Source: Candidatus Desulfovibrio intestinavium
GTDB taxonomy: Bacteria > Desulfobacterota > Desulfovibrionia > Desulfovibrionales > Desulfovibrionaceae
Assembly: GCA_019118345.1 (NCBI GenBank)
Contig: DWZD01000041.1
Coordinates: 1 to 57,628, forward strand
DNA length: 57,628 bases
Direction of reading: 5' to 3'
Positions 1 to 8,245 of this stretch are shown here, piece by piece. Every line of letters begins with the position of its first letter. Within the stretch, counting starts at the first letter, position 1. The notes under the pieces are model-generated. The model ran no database searches. It saw only the letters and a program-made list of their open reading frames with translations, and had not been told where the DNA came from. The translations under genes and the position numbers were made by a program.

Positions 1-4
1 GGGG

Positions 5-76
5 TGTGGGGGGAAGGGCCACTTTGTTCACAAAGGGGCCCTTCCCCCCACAGAAAAAAATAAAAAAAACAAAACG
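5..76 (-). repeat. G-rich hairpin plus T-rich tract at a gene 3' end
   Basis: Positions 5-20 and 37-52 form a perfect 16-bp inverted repeat (TGTGGGGGGAAGGGCC and its complement). After one mismatch the stem continues for 5 bp to a 4-nt loop. An A-rich tract (53-76) separates it from the stop codon of the minus-strand hydrolase. Read in the direction of that gene the order is stop codon, T-rich tract, then hairpin. That is the reverse of a standard Rho-independent terminator. The same arrangement recurs at 14505-14876 and 57508-57595. It probably acts in 3'-end formation, but this is inference. Confidence 0.7.
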
Positions 77-640
77 CTACACCAAATCCGGCAGTTCGCT
101 GAGGGGCAGGCAGCGGATGCCCATGTTGCGCAGGTCGCGGATATTGGCCTCGGCGATGTCCGGGGATTGGGCTGAGCAGGCGTCGGTGACGACGATGACG
201 TCATAATCCAGACTCATGGCATCCACGGCGGTGCCGCGTACGCAGTTGGGGTACTGGGTACCGCTGACAAGCAGGGTATCGACGCCGAGGCGGCGCAGGA
301 GCAGGTCGAGTTCGGTATGGAAGAAGGCGCTGAAGCGGCGTTTGCAAAGGATATATTCGCCTTCGGCGGGGGTGAGGGCGGTGACGATGCGTGCGCCGTC
401 TGTGCCGGGCACGCAGATGCCGGGGCCTTCACGGAAGAGGTGCTGGCGGGATTTTTCCACGTCGCTGCCGTCGCGGTTGTGGCAGCGGATAACGTGGATG
501 ACGGGCAGGCCTTGCGCCCGGGCCTGCAGGAGCAGGCGGCGGATGACGGGCACGGTGGGGGCCGCGCCGCGCACGCAGAGTGGGGCGTCGGGCAGGACAA
601 AGTCGTTTTGCATGTCGATGATGAGCAGGGCGGCGCGCAT
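77..640 (-). CDS. Cysteine hydrolase, isochorismatase family
   Basis: A 187-residue protein of the isochorismatase-like cysteine hydrolase family. The fold starts with the signature strand IIDMQNDF, and the expected catalytic triad is visible as Asp9, Lys100 (CKRRFSAF) and Cys133 (PNCVRGTAVDA). Family members hydrolyse isochorismate, nicotinamide, N-carbamoyl compounds or similar small amides. The residues visible here do not fix the substrate. The length is normal for a single-domain member, and the protein is probably cytosolic as no signal peptide is seen. It is the last gene of a long minus-strand run, 75 bp after comEC, and is followed by the T-rich/hairpin element at the window edge. 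Family assignment is firm; the reaction is open. Confidence 0.85.
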   Translation of the reverse strand: MRAALLIIDMQNDFVLPDAPLCVRGAAPTVPVIRRLLLQARAQGLPVIHVIRCHNRDGSDVEKSRQHLFREGPGICVPGTDGARIVTALTPAEGEYILCKRRFSAFFHTELDLLLRRLGVDTLLVSGTQYPNCVRGTAVDAMSLDYDVIVVTDACSAQSPDIAEANIRDLRNMGIRCLPLSELPDLV

Positions 641-715
641 GGCGGGTTCTCCATTGGGTTGATGGGCAGAGGGTATACGGAAGTTGCGTGCCGGGCAAGG
701 GCGGAGGCGTTGCCG

Positions 716-3283
716 TCAGCGGGCCGTGGGGGCGGGCCAGCGCACGGTCAGTTGGCCGTCGCGGTCGGTGCGGCGCAGGAGGATGCCGTGTTCGTCCAGC
801 CAGTGGCGGAGGGTGCGGGACGGGTAGCGAAAGCGGTTCATGAAGCCGCAGCTTGCCAGCACTTCGCGTGGTTGCACGGCTTTGTAGAAGGCCGGGAGGA
901 AGCTGCCTGCCGCCCCGTGATGCGGGGCGATGAGGATTTCGGCCTGAAGGTTTTGTCCGCTGGCGAGGATGTCGCGCAGGGCGGCTTTTTCGGCGTCACC
1001 GGGCAGAAGGACAAGGCCGTGCCCGTGGCGGGCGAGGCGCAGGACAAGGGAGGCGTCATTGCCGCGCCAGCGGCTTTCCGCGTCGCGCGGGGGGTGGAGC
1101 ACTTCCAGCACGAGGCCGTAAGCGGGGTCGCCCAGGGGCAGGCGGTCGCCGCGGGCAAGGGGGCGGCTGCGGTGCGCGAGTCGCAGCGTGTCCCAGAGGG
1201 CGTTCAGCTGGCCGTGGGCCGGGCGTCCGTTGTCAAAGAGGCGTTCCACGTCAAAGCGGCGCAGGATGTAGGGCAGGCCGCCCAGATGGTCGAGATCGGG
1301 GTGACTGCTGATGACGGCATGCAGGTGAGGCGGCGCGTTGTAGAGCAGGGCGGGGGCAATGAGCTGGCGGCCGATGTCGTAGGAGGGGGAAAAGCTGCCC
1401 GCGCCGTCAATGAGCAGACGTAGCTGCGCCGCCCCGGGATGCGGGCCGGGGACGCGCAGCAGGATGGCCTGTGCCTGTCCCACATCCAGCACGTCGAGGC
1501 GGATTTCCGGGAAAAGGCGCGGCCGCAGGGCAAGAAGCGGGCTGACAAGCAGCAGGAGCAGTCCGGCGAGCAGAAGGCGGCGAACGCCGTATGCGCGCGG
1601 GCGGCTGGCGGCGGAAAAGGAAAGCCGGCGCGCCAGCGCCACCATGCAGAGCAGCATCCCGGGGATGGCTGTCCAGTGCGGACGCGGCAGGAGGGGGGCT
1701 TCCAGCAGGCCGAGGGTGCCCAGTTGCTGCAGGCCGTCCGCCAGCCACTGGGCGGGCAGGGCGGCCAGCGTCAGCAGCAGGTGGGCAAGGTCGGTTGCGC
1801 CGCAAAGGGCGAGCAAGAGGCCGCAGGCCGCCGCTGGCAGGACGAAGCAGCCGAGTACGGGCAGCCAGAGCAGGTTGAGAAAGAACCAGTGTCCGGCATT
1901 GCCGAACAGCAGAAGATTGAGCGGCAGGAGCAGGAGTTGGATGCTGAAGGAGAGGAAGAGCATTTGTGCCGCCCGGTGGAGCAGACGCCGCGGCAGGGCG
2001 CGCCACATCGGACGGGCGGGGGAGGGGGCGTCGCTTTCCTGTGCCGCAGGCAGCAGACACCGCATGACCGGCAGGGAAATGCCGATGGCAAGGAGGCAGA
2101 GGACGGAAAGTTGCAGGCCCGTGTCAAAGACGGCCAGGGGCGAGGCCAGACAAATGGCGAGCAGGGCCGCCAGCAGGCAGTCGATGGTGGTGCGCGGCAG
2201 ATAGGGGACAAGGCGGCTCAGGGGGCCGACACGGCGGCCCGTGACCAGCAGCAGGCTCAGGGCCAGACAGAAGAGCATGGCTGCCGCCCGTACAAGGGAG
2301 GAAGGCGCATTGCCCAGCCAGAGATACAGCAGGGCGGGCGGGCAGGCTGCCGCGAGGGAGAGGCTGAGGCGGGGGCGCAGCAGATAGAGCTGCGGATGCA
2401 GGCGGGCGGCGGCCAGCACGAGTACAAGGCCCAGCAGCCCGGCGAGCGCCAGATGCTGCCCGGAAAGGGCCAGGCTGTGCAGGAGGCTGGCGGCGGCAAA
2501 TTCGTCCAGGGTTTTGCGGCTGAGGTAGTGCCGGTCGCCGAAGAGCAGGGCGGGCAGGACGGCATGGCCCTGATGACTGGTCAGCCAGCCGGCTTGCGTT
2601 GCGGCGTCGGCTTGGCGCAGGGCCGGGGGCAGGAGCGCCTCAAGAAAGGCGTTGAAGGCCTGTTGCCGCCAGCGGGCAGATGGCGTGCCCGGGCCGGAAA
2701 AGACGGCTTCAGCCTTTTCGCCCCGGCTCCAGAGCCGCCAGTGCACGCCCTGTGCCCGCCACCAGAGTGCCCAATCCTGCAGGCCCTCGTTGCGTTGACC
2801 GTGGACAGGGCGCAGTGCGCCACGCAGGCAGACGGCCTGTCCGGGGACGGGCCGCAACGGGGCCGCGTCCCATGTCCAGGCCACAAGGCCGGGCAGGGGG
2901 GCGGCTTCGGGGTGTGTTTGCGGACGGACATCGGCCAGCAGGATGCGCAGGCGATTGTCCGGCAGGCCATTGACGTGGGAGATGCGGCCGCAGAGGCGGG
3001 GGCGATTGCGGGCCGGGGCATCGGCCTGTGCCGAGGGCAGCCAGTCCGGTGCGGCGGGCGGCTGCAGAAGGTGGCTCGTCCACAGCCAGCCCGCGCCGAA
3101 GAGGACAAGCGCAAGCAGGGTGCGGGGCGGATGCCGCCACGGGGCAAGGCGCGTCTCAAGGCAGAGCAGGACGGCCAGCAGGCCGAGACAGGGAAGAAGC
3201 CACGCCCCGGCCAGCAGACCCAGCAGCCAGCAAAGCGCATAGCCTTGCCGGAGAGATGGCGCGGGCAGCGGCGGGCGTCGCAT
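716..3283 (-). CDS. comEC: ComEC/Rec2-type DNA uptake channel
   Basis: An 855-residue polytopic membrane protein. The N-terminal part has several hydrophobic segments (LLGLLAGAWLLPCLGLLAVL and others), then a soluble DUF4131-like region, then the central multi-TM competence domain that opens with LHSLALSGQHLALAG. The C-terminal third is a metallo-beta-lactamase-fold domain beginning near IRLDVLDVGQAQAILL, with the metal-binding motif SHPDLDHLGG near residues 656-665. This is the full three-part ComEC/Rec2 architecture, which carries single-stranded DNA across the inner membrane during natural transformation. The start lies 5 bp after the smpB stop, suggesting co-transcription. Desulfovibrios generally retain comEC; whether the cell is competent cannot be told from this gene. 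Confidence 0.9.
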   Translation of the reverse strand: MRRPPLPAPSLRQGYALCWLLGLLAGAWLLPCLGLLAVLLCLETRLAPWRHPPRTLLALVLFGAGWLWTSHLLQPPAAPDWLPSAQADAPARNRPRLCGRISHVNGLPDNRLRILLADVRPQTHPEAAPLPGLVAWTWDAAPLRPVPGQAVCLRGALRPVHGQRNEGLQDWALWWRAQGVHWRLWSRGEKAEAVFSGPGTPSARWRQQAFNAFLEALLPPALRQADAATQAGWLTSHQGHAVLPALLFGDRHYLSRKTLDEFAAASLLHSLALSGQHLALAGLLGLVLVLAAARLHPQLYLLRPRLSLSLAAACPPALLYLWLGNAPSSLVRAAAMLFCLALSLLLVTGRRVGPLSRLVPYLPRTTIDCLLAALLAICLASPLAVFDTGLQLSVLCLLAIGISLPVMRCLLPAAQESDAPSPARPMWRALPRRLLHRAAQMLFLSFSIQLLLLPLNLLLFGNAGHWFFLNLLWLPVLGCFVLPAAACGLLLALCGATDLAHLLLTLAALPAQWLADGLQQLGTLGLLEAPLLPRPHWTAIPGMLLCMVALARRLSFSAASRPRAYGVRRLLLAGLLLLLVSPLLALRPRLFPEIRLDVLDVGQAQAILLRVPGPHPGAAQLRLLIDGAGSFSPSYDIGRQLIAPALLYNAPPHLHAVISSHPDLDHLGGLPYILRRFDVERLFDNGRPAHGQLNALWDTLRLAHRSRPLARGDRLPLGDPAYGLVLEVLHPPRDAESRWRGNDASLVLRLARHGHGLVLLPGDAEKAALRDILASGQNLQAEILIAPHHGAAGSFLPAFYKAVQPREVLASCGFMNRFRYPSRTLRHWLDEHGILLRRTDRDGQLTVRWPAPTAR

Positions 3284-3288
3284 GGGGA

Positions 3289-3744
3289 TCAGGCGAGTTC
3301 GCGGGCGGCGTCCCGTTCCTCGGCGCGGCGCTTGAGGCTCTCGCGGTGGTCAAAGAGCTTCTTGCCGCGTCCGAGGGCGATTTCCATCTTGACCTTGCCG
3401 CGTTTGAAATAGAGGCTGACCGGCACGACCGTCAGGCCCTTCTGTTCCACCTTGGCCGCATATTGCCGGATTTCGGCGGCGTGCATGAGCAGGCGGCGCG
3501 GCCTGTCGGGATCCTGCGGCACATAGCCCGCATTGGCATAGGGCGCGATGTGCAGGGAAAGGACAAAGGCTTCGCCGTTGCGAAAGTCCACATAGCTGTC
3601 GAGAAAGTTCACGCGCCCGGCGCGCAGGCTTTTCACTTCCGGGCCGGTGAGGCTGATGCCTACCTCAAGGAAGTCGGAAAGCTCGTAAAGGTGGCGCGCC
3701 TTCTTGTTGACGGCGATGGAGGCGGGAGAGGTCTTCTTGCTCAT
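3289..3744 (-). CDS. smpB: SsrA-binding protein SmpB
   Basis: A 151-residue protein matching SmpB in length and sequence. It has the N-terminal KKARHLYELSDFLEVGISL, the conserved GPEVKSLRAGRVNFLDSYV block and the basic tail region LGRGKKLFDHRESLKRRAEE. SmpB binds tmRNA and the ribosomal A site to start trans-translation on stalled ribosomes. The ATG overlaps the ptsI stop by 4 bases (ATGA), indicating translational coupling, and comEC follows after 5 bp. The tmRNA gene itself is not in this window. Nothing is missing from the protein. Confidence 0.96.
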   Translation of the reverse strand: MSKKTSPASIAVNKKARHLYELSDFLEVGISLTGPEVKSLRAGRVNFLDSYVDFRNGEAFVLSLHIAPYANAGYVPQDPDRPRRLLMHAAEIRQYAAKVEQKGLTVVPVSLYFKRGKVKMEIALGRGKKLFDHRESLKRRAEERDAARELA

Positions 3745-5504
3745 GGGCGGCTCTCGGTAAGGATGCTTGTGGTGTGAAAGGCCAGTTCCGGGCCGAGAAC
3801 CGCCTGAAGGCGTTCGCGCAGGATGCGCTGCGAAACGGAGACATCGGTGCTCATGAGCACGCTGTGGGCCAGCTCGTCGCAGAACTTGGCATCCAGCCGC
3901 CGGATCATGTGCTTCATGCCGGAGATGAAGCGCGGCGAGGCGGACACCGAGTCCACGCCCATGCCCAGCAGAATGGCCAGCCCGTAGGGGTCGGCGGCCA
4001 GTTCGCCGCAGACGGAAACGCCGATGCCCTCGCGGTGGGCGGCGTCGATGACGCGTTTGAGCGAGCGCACCACGGCCGGGTGCAGGGCTTCGGCCAGATG
4101 GGACACATGGGCGTTGTTGCGGTCAATGGCGATGAGGTAGTGGATCAGATCGTTGGTGCCGATGCTGAAAAAATCGCATTCGCGGGCCAGGGTGTCGGCA
4201 ATGAGCACGGCGGAGGGCGTTTCCACCATGATGCCGAGGGGCAGCTGATCCGCATGGGGCAGGCCTTCGGCCTGCAGTTGCTGGTGCAGCTCCTGCATGA
4301 TGCGGCGCACGGCGAGGATTTCCTCGCGACCGGAGATCATGGGCAGCATGATGGCCATATTGCCCGTGATGCCCGCCCGCATGAGCGCGCGCAACTGGGT
4401 GCGGAAAATGCCCTGATGGCGCAGGCAGAAGCGGATGCCGCGCAGGCCGAGGGCGGGGTTGGGTTCGCGCAGGGCCTCCTGCGCGGCCAGCATCTTGTCC
4501 GCGCCGCAGTCCAGCGTGCGAAAAACCACGCGTTCGGGCGCAATCTTGCGGGCCACGCAATCGTATTCGGCAAAGAGGGCTTCCTCGTCGGGCAGCTGCT
4601 CGCGCAGGAAGGAAAATTCCGTGCGGTAGAGGCCCACGCCGTCCGCGCCGGTGGCGGCCAGATCGTCGGCCTCCTCGGCCCGCTCCAGATTGGCCTGCAC
4701 GGCCACGCGCACGCCGTCGGTCATTTCGGCGGGCCAGCGGGCTTCCTTGCGGGTGCGGTTTTCCCAGGCCAGATAGTCGGTGCGGCGGCTTTCGTATTGC
4801 TTGATGTCCTTTTCGTCAGGATCGAGCAGGATGCAGCCCTTGAGGCCGTCCACGATGACGCGGTCGCCGTGCAGGGCCGTATTGAGCAGGCCGGTCACGC
4901 CCACCAGCGCGGGGATGTGCAAGCCGCGCGACAGGATGGCCGTATGGGAGGTGGGGCCGCCCTCGGCGGTGACCACGGCCTGAATGCCCTTGAAATCCAT
5001 TTCCATGACATCGGCCGGGGAAAGATCCTCGGCGGCCAGAATGGCGGCTTCCAGTTCCTCGCTTTCGGTGCCGGCCAGACAGGCCCGCAGGCGCAGGCCC
5101 ACGGCCCGGATGTCCTGCGCGCGATCCCGCAGATAGGGATTGTCCATCTTGCGGAAGATGTCGCAAAGTTCCTCGACGGTATTTTCCAGCGCCCAGGAGG
5201 CGCAGATGAGATCCTTCTCAATGACCTTGCCCGCCTTGTCCAGCAGCTTGGGATCGCGGGCCAGCTCGATCTGGGCGGCAATGACCTCCCGGTATTCGGC
5301 CATGTCCTCGGGAACCTTGTCCATGGCCTCGCGCAGGGCCTCGCGCACGCTGGAGGCGGCATCGCGCAGCATGGACTGTTCCTTGGCGATTTCACGCGGG
5401 CTGATGCGGCGGCGTTCGATGAGGCGGGTATTGTGCTTGAAGCGCAATTCGCCGATGGCAATGCCGGGGGAGACGGGCGTTCCGAAAAGCAGGGCGCGCG
5501 GCAT
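3741..5504 (-). CDS. ptsI: PTS enzyme I (PEP-protein phosphotransferase)
   Basis: A 587-residue enzyme I of normal length. The phosphorylated histidine sits in GGPTSHTAILSRG (His187). The C-terminal PEP-binding barrel is present, with TEFSFLREQLPDEE, NPALGLRGIRFCL and DFFSIGTNDLIHYLIA. The enzyme moves phosphate from PEP to HPr. The HPr gene ends 2 bp upstream and a mannose-family IID gene lies before that, so EI, HPr and IID form one transcription unit that continues into smpB. No sugar-specific IIA, IIB or IIC gene is present here. A complete sugar uptake PTS is therefore not shown by this locus, and a regulatory phosphorelay is possible. Confidence 0.96.
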   Translation of the reverse strand: MPRALLFGTPVSPGIAIGELRFKHNTRLIERRRISPREIAKEQSMLRDAASSVREALREAMDKVPEDMAEYREVIAAQIELARDPKLLDKAGKVIEKDLICASWALENTVEELCDIFRKMDNPYLRDRAQDIRAVGLRLRACLAGTESEELEAAILAAEDLSPADVMEMDFKGIQAVVTAEGGPTSHTAILSRGLHIPALVGVTGLLNTALHGDRVIVDGLKGCILLDPDEKDIKQYESRRTDYLAWENRTRKEARWPAEMTDGVRVAVQANLERAEEADDLAATGADGVGLYRTEFSFLREQLPDEEALFAEYDCVARKIAPERVVFRTLDCGADKMLAAQEALREPNPALGLRGIRFCLRHQGIFRTQLRALMRAGITGNMAIMLPMISGREEILAVRRIMQELHQQLQAEGLPHADQLPLGIMVETPSAVLIADTLARECDFFSIGTNDLIHYLIAIDRNNAHVSHLAEALHPAVVRSLKRVIDAAHREGIGVSVCGELAADPYGLAILLGMGVDSVSASPRFISGMKHMIRRLDAKFCDELAHSVLMSTDVSVSQRILRERLQAVLGPELAFHTTSILTESRP

Positions 5505-5506
5505 GA

Positions 5507-5797
5507 TCAGTCTCGCAGGGCGTCAAGGCAGACGGCAAGGGCTTCCAGGGCCTGTCGGGCATCCGCGCCGCTGGCCACCAGCGTGACGTGGGCCTCGTCC
5601 GGCAGGGCCAGGGAGAGAATGTCCAACATGCTTTTGGCGTCGGCGCTGGCTTCGTCGCTGCGCAGGCTGATGTCGGCGGCAAAGCGCTGGGCCTCCTGGG
5701 CCAGCCGGGCCGCCGGGCGCGCGTGCAGCCCCCCCCGCAAACGCAGGGTGAGGGGGAGGCAAAGTCCTTCCGGGGTTTCCTCGATGCTCATGCTCAT
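5507..5797 (-). CDS. HPr-family phosphocarrier protein
   Basis: A small (96-residue) HPr-like protein. Phospho-histidine His25 lies in GGLHARPAARLAQ, the classical HPr active-site context, followed by SADAKSMLDILSLAL, where HPr carries its regulatory serine region. The start at 5797 (MSMSIEE) fits HPr length. A longer in-frame start at 5833 would add a non-conserved basic leader, and a shorter one lies at 5791. HPr accepts phosphate from enzyme I, encoded 2 bp downstream, and passes it to IIA-type domains. Only a IID gene is adjacent upstream. Function is clear; the exact start is less so. Confidence 0.9.
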   Translation of the reverse strand: MSMSIEETPEGLCLPLTLRLRGGLHARPAARLAQEAQRFAADISLRSDEASADAKSMLDILSLALPDEAHVTLVASGADARQALEALAVCLDALRD

Positions 5798-5843
5798 TCG
5801 TTTCCGTCCTGTGGCCTTCTCTCCGGGGAGCAACGGCCCTATG

Positions 5844-6593
5844 TTATACGCCCAGCAGGCGTTCGTCCATGAAAATCAGCGCTCCCAGCAGCAACAGCCA
5901 GAGAATGATGCGCGGCAGCCGCCAGCGTCCCACAATCCAGGCGGCGCAGAGCAGCGCCCCCACGCTCAGGATGCCGAAATCCCAGGGCGAGAGCGGCGCT
6001 TCGCGCGGCGCGAGCTGCCAGAGGATGAGCACAATGAGGGCGGCGTTCACCAGCTTGATGCGTCCGGCCCAGTTGATGAGATTGAGCCGCTTGAGTCCGG
6101 TCAGACCGGCCATGCCGTGCTTGAGCGCATAGAAGAAGGAGCAGCAGCGAAAGGCCAGCAGCGCCGCAAAGAGCAGGATGGTCAGGGCCAGCGCCGGGGC
6201 AATGAGTTCGCACAGCAGCAGGGACACGCAGCACAAGGCCCAGCAGGGCAGCAGCGCGCCCTCGAAAAAGCCGTCGCCAATGGCCGAAAGCGTGCTGCCC
6301 AGGGTCTGCCGCACCACGGGCACGGTGGAGCCGGGCAGGGAACCGGCGGCGATGAGATTTTCCAGCGAGAGCACCGTGCCCACATAAAAGGGCAGCATGT
6401 AGGGATGGGTGTTGCTGTGCACCAGATAGCGGGATGCGGCCTCGGCGCGTTTTTCCTGATCGGGATAGAGATGCCGCAGGGCCGGTTCCAGCACATAAAG
6501 CTGCCCCACCAGCTGCATGCCGCGCGCCGTGACGGCTGCGTTGACGAGCAGGGTGCGGGCAAGGCAGGCAAGGGCGGTTCGTCTGGGCAACAT
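5844..6593 (-). CDS. PTS mannose/fructose/sorbose-family IID component
   Basis: A 249-residue membrane protein of the mannose-family IID group. Recognisable parts are GMQLVGQLYVLEPALRHLYP near the N-terminus, HSNTHPYMLPFYVGTVLSLE, GDGFFEGALLPCWAL and several C-terminal membrane helices. In complete systems IID pairs with IIC in the membrane and receives phosphate chemistry from IIAB. Here the gene precedes HPr and ptsI by 46 bp, with rsmI upstream, and no IIA, IIB or IIC gene is nearby. The remaining components may be elsewhere or absent. The family call is good; whether it still transports sugar is unknown. Confidence 0.82.
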   Translation of the reverse strand: MLPRRTALACLARTLLVNAAVTARGMQLVGQLYVLEPALRHLYPDQEKRAEAASRYLVHSNTHPYMLPFYVGTVLSLENLIAAGSLPGSTVPVVRQTLGSTLSAIGDGFFEGALLPCWALCCVSLLLCELIAPALALTILLFAALLAFRCCSFFYALKHGMAGLTGLKRLNLINWAGRIKLVNAALIVLILWQLAPREAPLSPWDFGILSVGALLCAAWIVGRWRLPRIILWLLLLGALIFMDERLLGV

Positions 6594-6643
6594 GGCTTCT
6601 CCGGCAGGGAAATGACGGGCGGCGGGCAGGCCGCGCGGACGGG

Positions 6644-7507
6644 TCAGGCGTCCTGTTCCGCCGTGTGCGTCAGCAGGTCATACAATTCCTTGACGCTCCA
6701 GCCCGTGAGCCGCTCCTGTGCCTGACGGGCCAGTGCCTTGGGACGAACGGACGCCCCGCCCTCTGCGGCAAGGCGGCGCAGACAGGCGCGGGCCTCAGCC
6801 TCGGAAGCGCGGGCCGGACTTTCCGGCGGGCCGAGGATGACCGTCACCTCGCCCAGCAGATCGGGCGCAAGTGCGGCATGATTCTCCAGTCGGAAGAGTA
6901 TAAATTCCTCGTGCGTCTTGGTCAATTCCCGGCAAATGGCGGCCTCGCGCGGGCCGAGCAGTTCGGCGGCCACGGCCAGACTGGCAGTGAGGCGATCCTT
7001 GCGCTCGAAAAACACCAGCGAACCCGGCGTGCGGGCAAAGGCGGCCAGCGTCTGGCGGCGTCCGCCGTCATCGCGCGGCAAAAAGCCGAGAAAGGTATAC
7101 GGCAGCGGCGGCAGCCCCGCCGCGCTCAGGGCCGCCACGGGCGCGGACGGCCCGGGCACGGGCGAGACCGGGATGCCTTCGGCCCGGCAGGCCCGCACCA
7201 GCCGGTAGCCGGGGTCGGCCACCAGCGGCGTCCCGGCATCGGAAACCAGGGCCAGTTCCTGCCCCTCGCGCAGGCGGCGCAGAGCTTCTTCCTGCTTTTC
7301 CTGTTCGTTGCGGTCGTGAAAGCTGACCAGCCGCCGGGCATGAAGGCCGCACTGGCTGAACAGCAGGCCCGTGCGCCGCGTATCCTCGCAGAGCACGGCA
7401 TCCGCGCGTTGCACGATTTCCCGCGCACGGGGGGAAAAATCACCAGGGTTGCCAAGGGGCGTGGCCACGATCCACAGCCGTCCCGGCGTCGTCGAGGTCA
7501 AAGGCAT
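6644..7507 (-). CDS. rsmI: 16S rRNA (cytidine-1402-2'-O)-methyltransferase RsmI
   Basis: A 287-residue tetrapyrrole-methylase-fold enzyme with the RsmI hallmarks: LWIVATPLGNPGDFSPRA at the N-terminus, LCEDTRRTGLLF, the SDAGTPLVADPGYRLVRAC motif and VPGPSAPVAALSAAGLP. It methylates the ribose of C1402 in the 16S rRNA decoding centre using S-adenosylmethionine. The first ATG (7507) overlaps the 3' end of yraN by about 68 bp. The conserved N-terminus begins only ten residues in, so an internal GTG start would shorten the overlap only slightly. The rsmI-yraN neighbourhood is common in proteobacteria. Confidence 0.94.
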   Translation of the reverse strand: MPLTSTTPGRLWIVATPLGNPGDFSPRAREIVQRADAVLCEDTRRTGLLFSQCGLHARRLVSFHDRNEQEKQEEALRRLREGQELALVSDAGTPLVADPGYRLVRACRAEGIPVSPVPGPSAPVAALSAAGLPPLPYTFLGFLPRDDGGRRQTLAAFARTPGSLVFFERKDRLTASLAVAAELLGPREAAICRELTKTHEEFILFRLENHAALAPDLLGEVTVILGPPESPARASEAEARACLRRLAAEGGASVRPKALARQAQERLTGWSVKELYDLLTHTAEQDA

Positions 7508-7961
7508 GGGGAATGTGCTCCAGCTGCAGGGTGTCGGTGTCGTCGGCCAGTACGCTCACCACGTCAAAACGGCAGGGCCGCGACCATTCGCCCGTGGCCG
7601 CCAGCCAGGCTCGCGCCGCCCGGACAAGGGTGCGGCGCTTGCGCGGGGTAAGGGCCTCGTCCGGCCGGGCCACGGCGTCCCGGCGGCGGCTCTTGACTTC
7701 CACAAAGACCAGCGTGTCCCGGTCGCGGCAGACCATATCCAGTTCCAGCCGTCCCTGCCGCCAGTTGCGTGCCAAGAGGACAAAGCCCCTGTCTGTCAGG
7801 TAGCGGGCGGCGGCTTCCTCCCCCGCGCGGCCCAGACGGGCGCGGGCGGCGGCCCGCGTCAGGTTGTCCCAACCGGCGGCGGGCCGGGAGCGCATGCCGT
7901 CAGGGGAAAGCGGGGCCTGATGCCGCAGGGCCTGCCGCAGGCGGTGCAGCAGGGCCTTCAT
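7440..7961 (-). CDS. YraN/UPF0102 family endonuclease-like protein
   Basis: A 173-residue protein of the UPF0102 (YraN) family. It has RLGRAGEEAAARYLTDRGF, LLARNWRQGRLELDMVCRD and the core LVFVEVKSRRRDA, which resembles the D/ExK active site of Holliday-junction-resolvase-like nucleases. The family is widespread but poorly characterised. The N-terminus has an extra arginine-rich stretch of about 35 residues before the conserved part. The start overlaps the stop of the small upstream gene by 4 bases, and the 3' end overlaps the start of rsmI by about 68 bp, so the cluster is tightly packed. Family assignment is confident; cellular function is not. Confidence 0.88.
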   Translation of the reverse strand: MKALLHRLRQALRHQAPLSPDGMRSRPAAGWDNLTRAAARARLGRAGEEAAARYLTDRGFVLLARNWRQGRLELDMVCRDRDTLVFVEVKSRRRDAVARPDEALTPRKRRTLVRAARAWLAATGEWSRPCRFDVVSVLADDTDTLQLEHIPHAFDLDDAGTAVDRGHAPWQPW

Positions 7962-8245
7962 GCCTGCTCCGTCTCGTCAGGGGCGGAACCGTTTGCGCCC
8001 GCCCGCCTGGCCTCGGCGGCGCGACGCATGCGGGCCTCCGAGGCGTCCAGCAATGCTTCCAGCGGCACGGCCACGCCGTCCCATTCGGGCAGCGGTTCCC
8101 GCCCGTCAAGGGCAAATTCGTTTTCCGTGAATTCGCTGTCCGTGAATTCGTGCGTGAGGCGCATGCGCGGCAGAGGGCGCGGACGTTTGAACAGGCGGCC
8201 CAGACCGCCGAAAATGGAGCCGGGTCGCGGCGCGCCGGGCTTCAC
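7958..8245 (-). CDS. Small conserved-context protein of unknown function
   Basis: A 95-residue product that I do not recognise. It has a basic N-terminus ([17 protein letters not shown]) followed by an acidic middle ([13 protein letters not shown]) and an alanine/arginine-rich helix ([17 protein letters not shown]). No membrane segment or signal peptide is seen. Both ends overlap neighbours by 4 bases (the rnhB stop before it, the yraN start after it), which strongly suggests a real, translationally coupled gene. Such small linkers between rnhB and yraN may be lineage specific. No function is proposed. Confidence 0.65.
   Translation of the reverse strand: MKPGAPRPGSIFGGLGRLFKRPRPLPRMRLTHEFTDSEFTENEFALDGREPLPEWDGVAVPLEALLDASEARMRRAAEARRAGANGSAPDETEQA

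Noticed and set aside
3774..6725. A 983-codon open frame on the plus strand across ptsI, HPr and IID
   Set aside because: Antisense shadow of three well supported genes.
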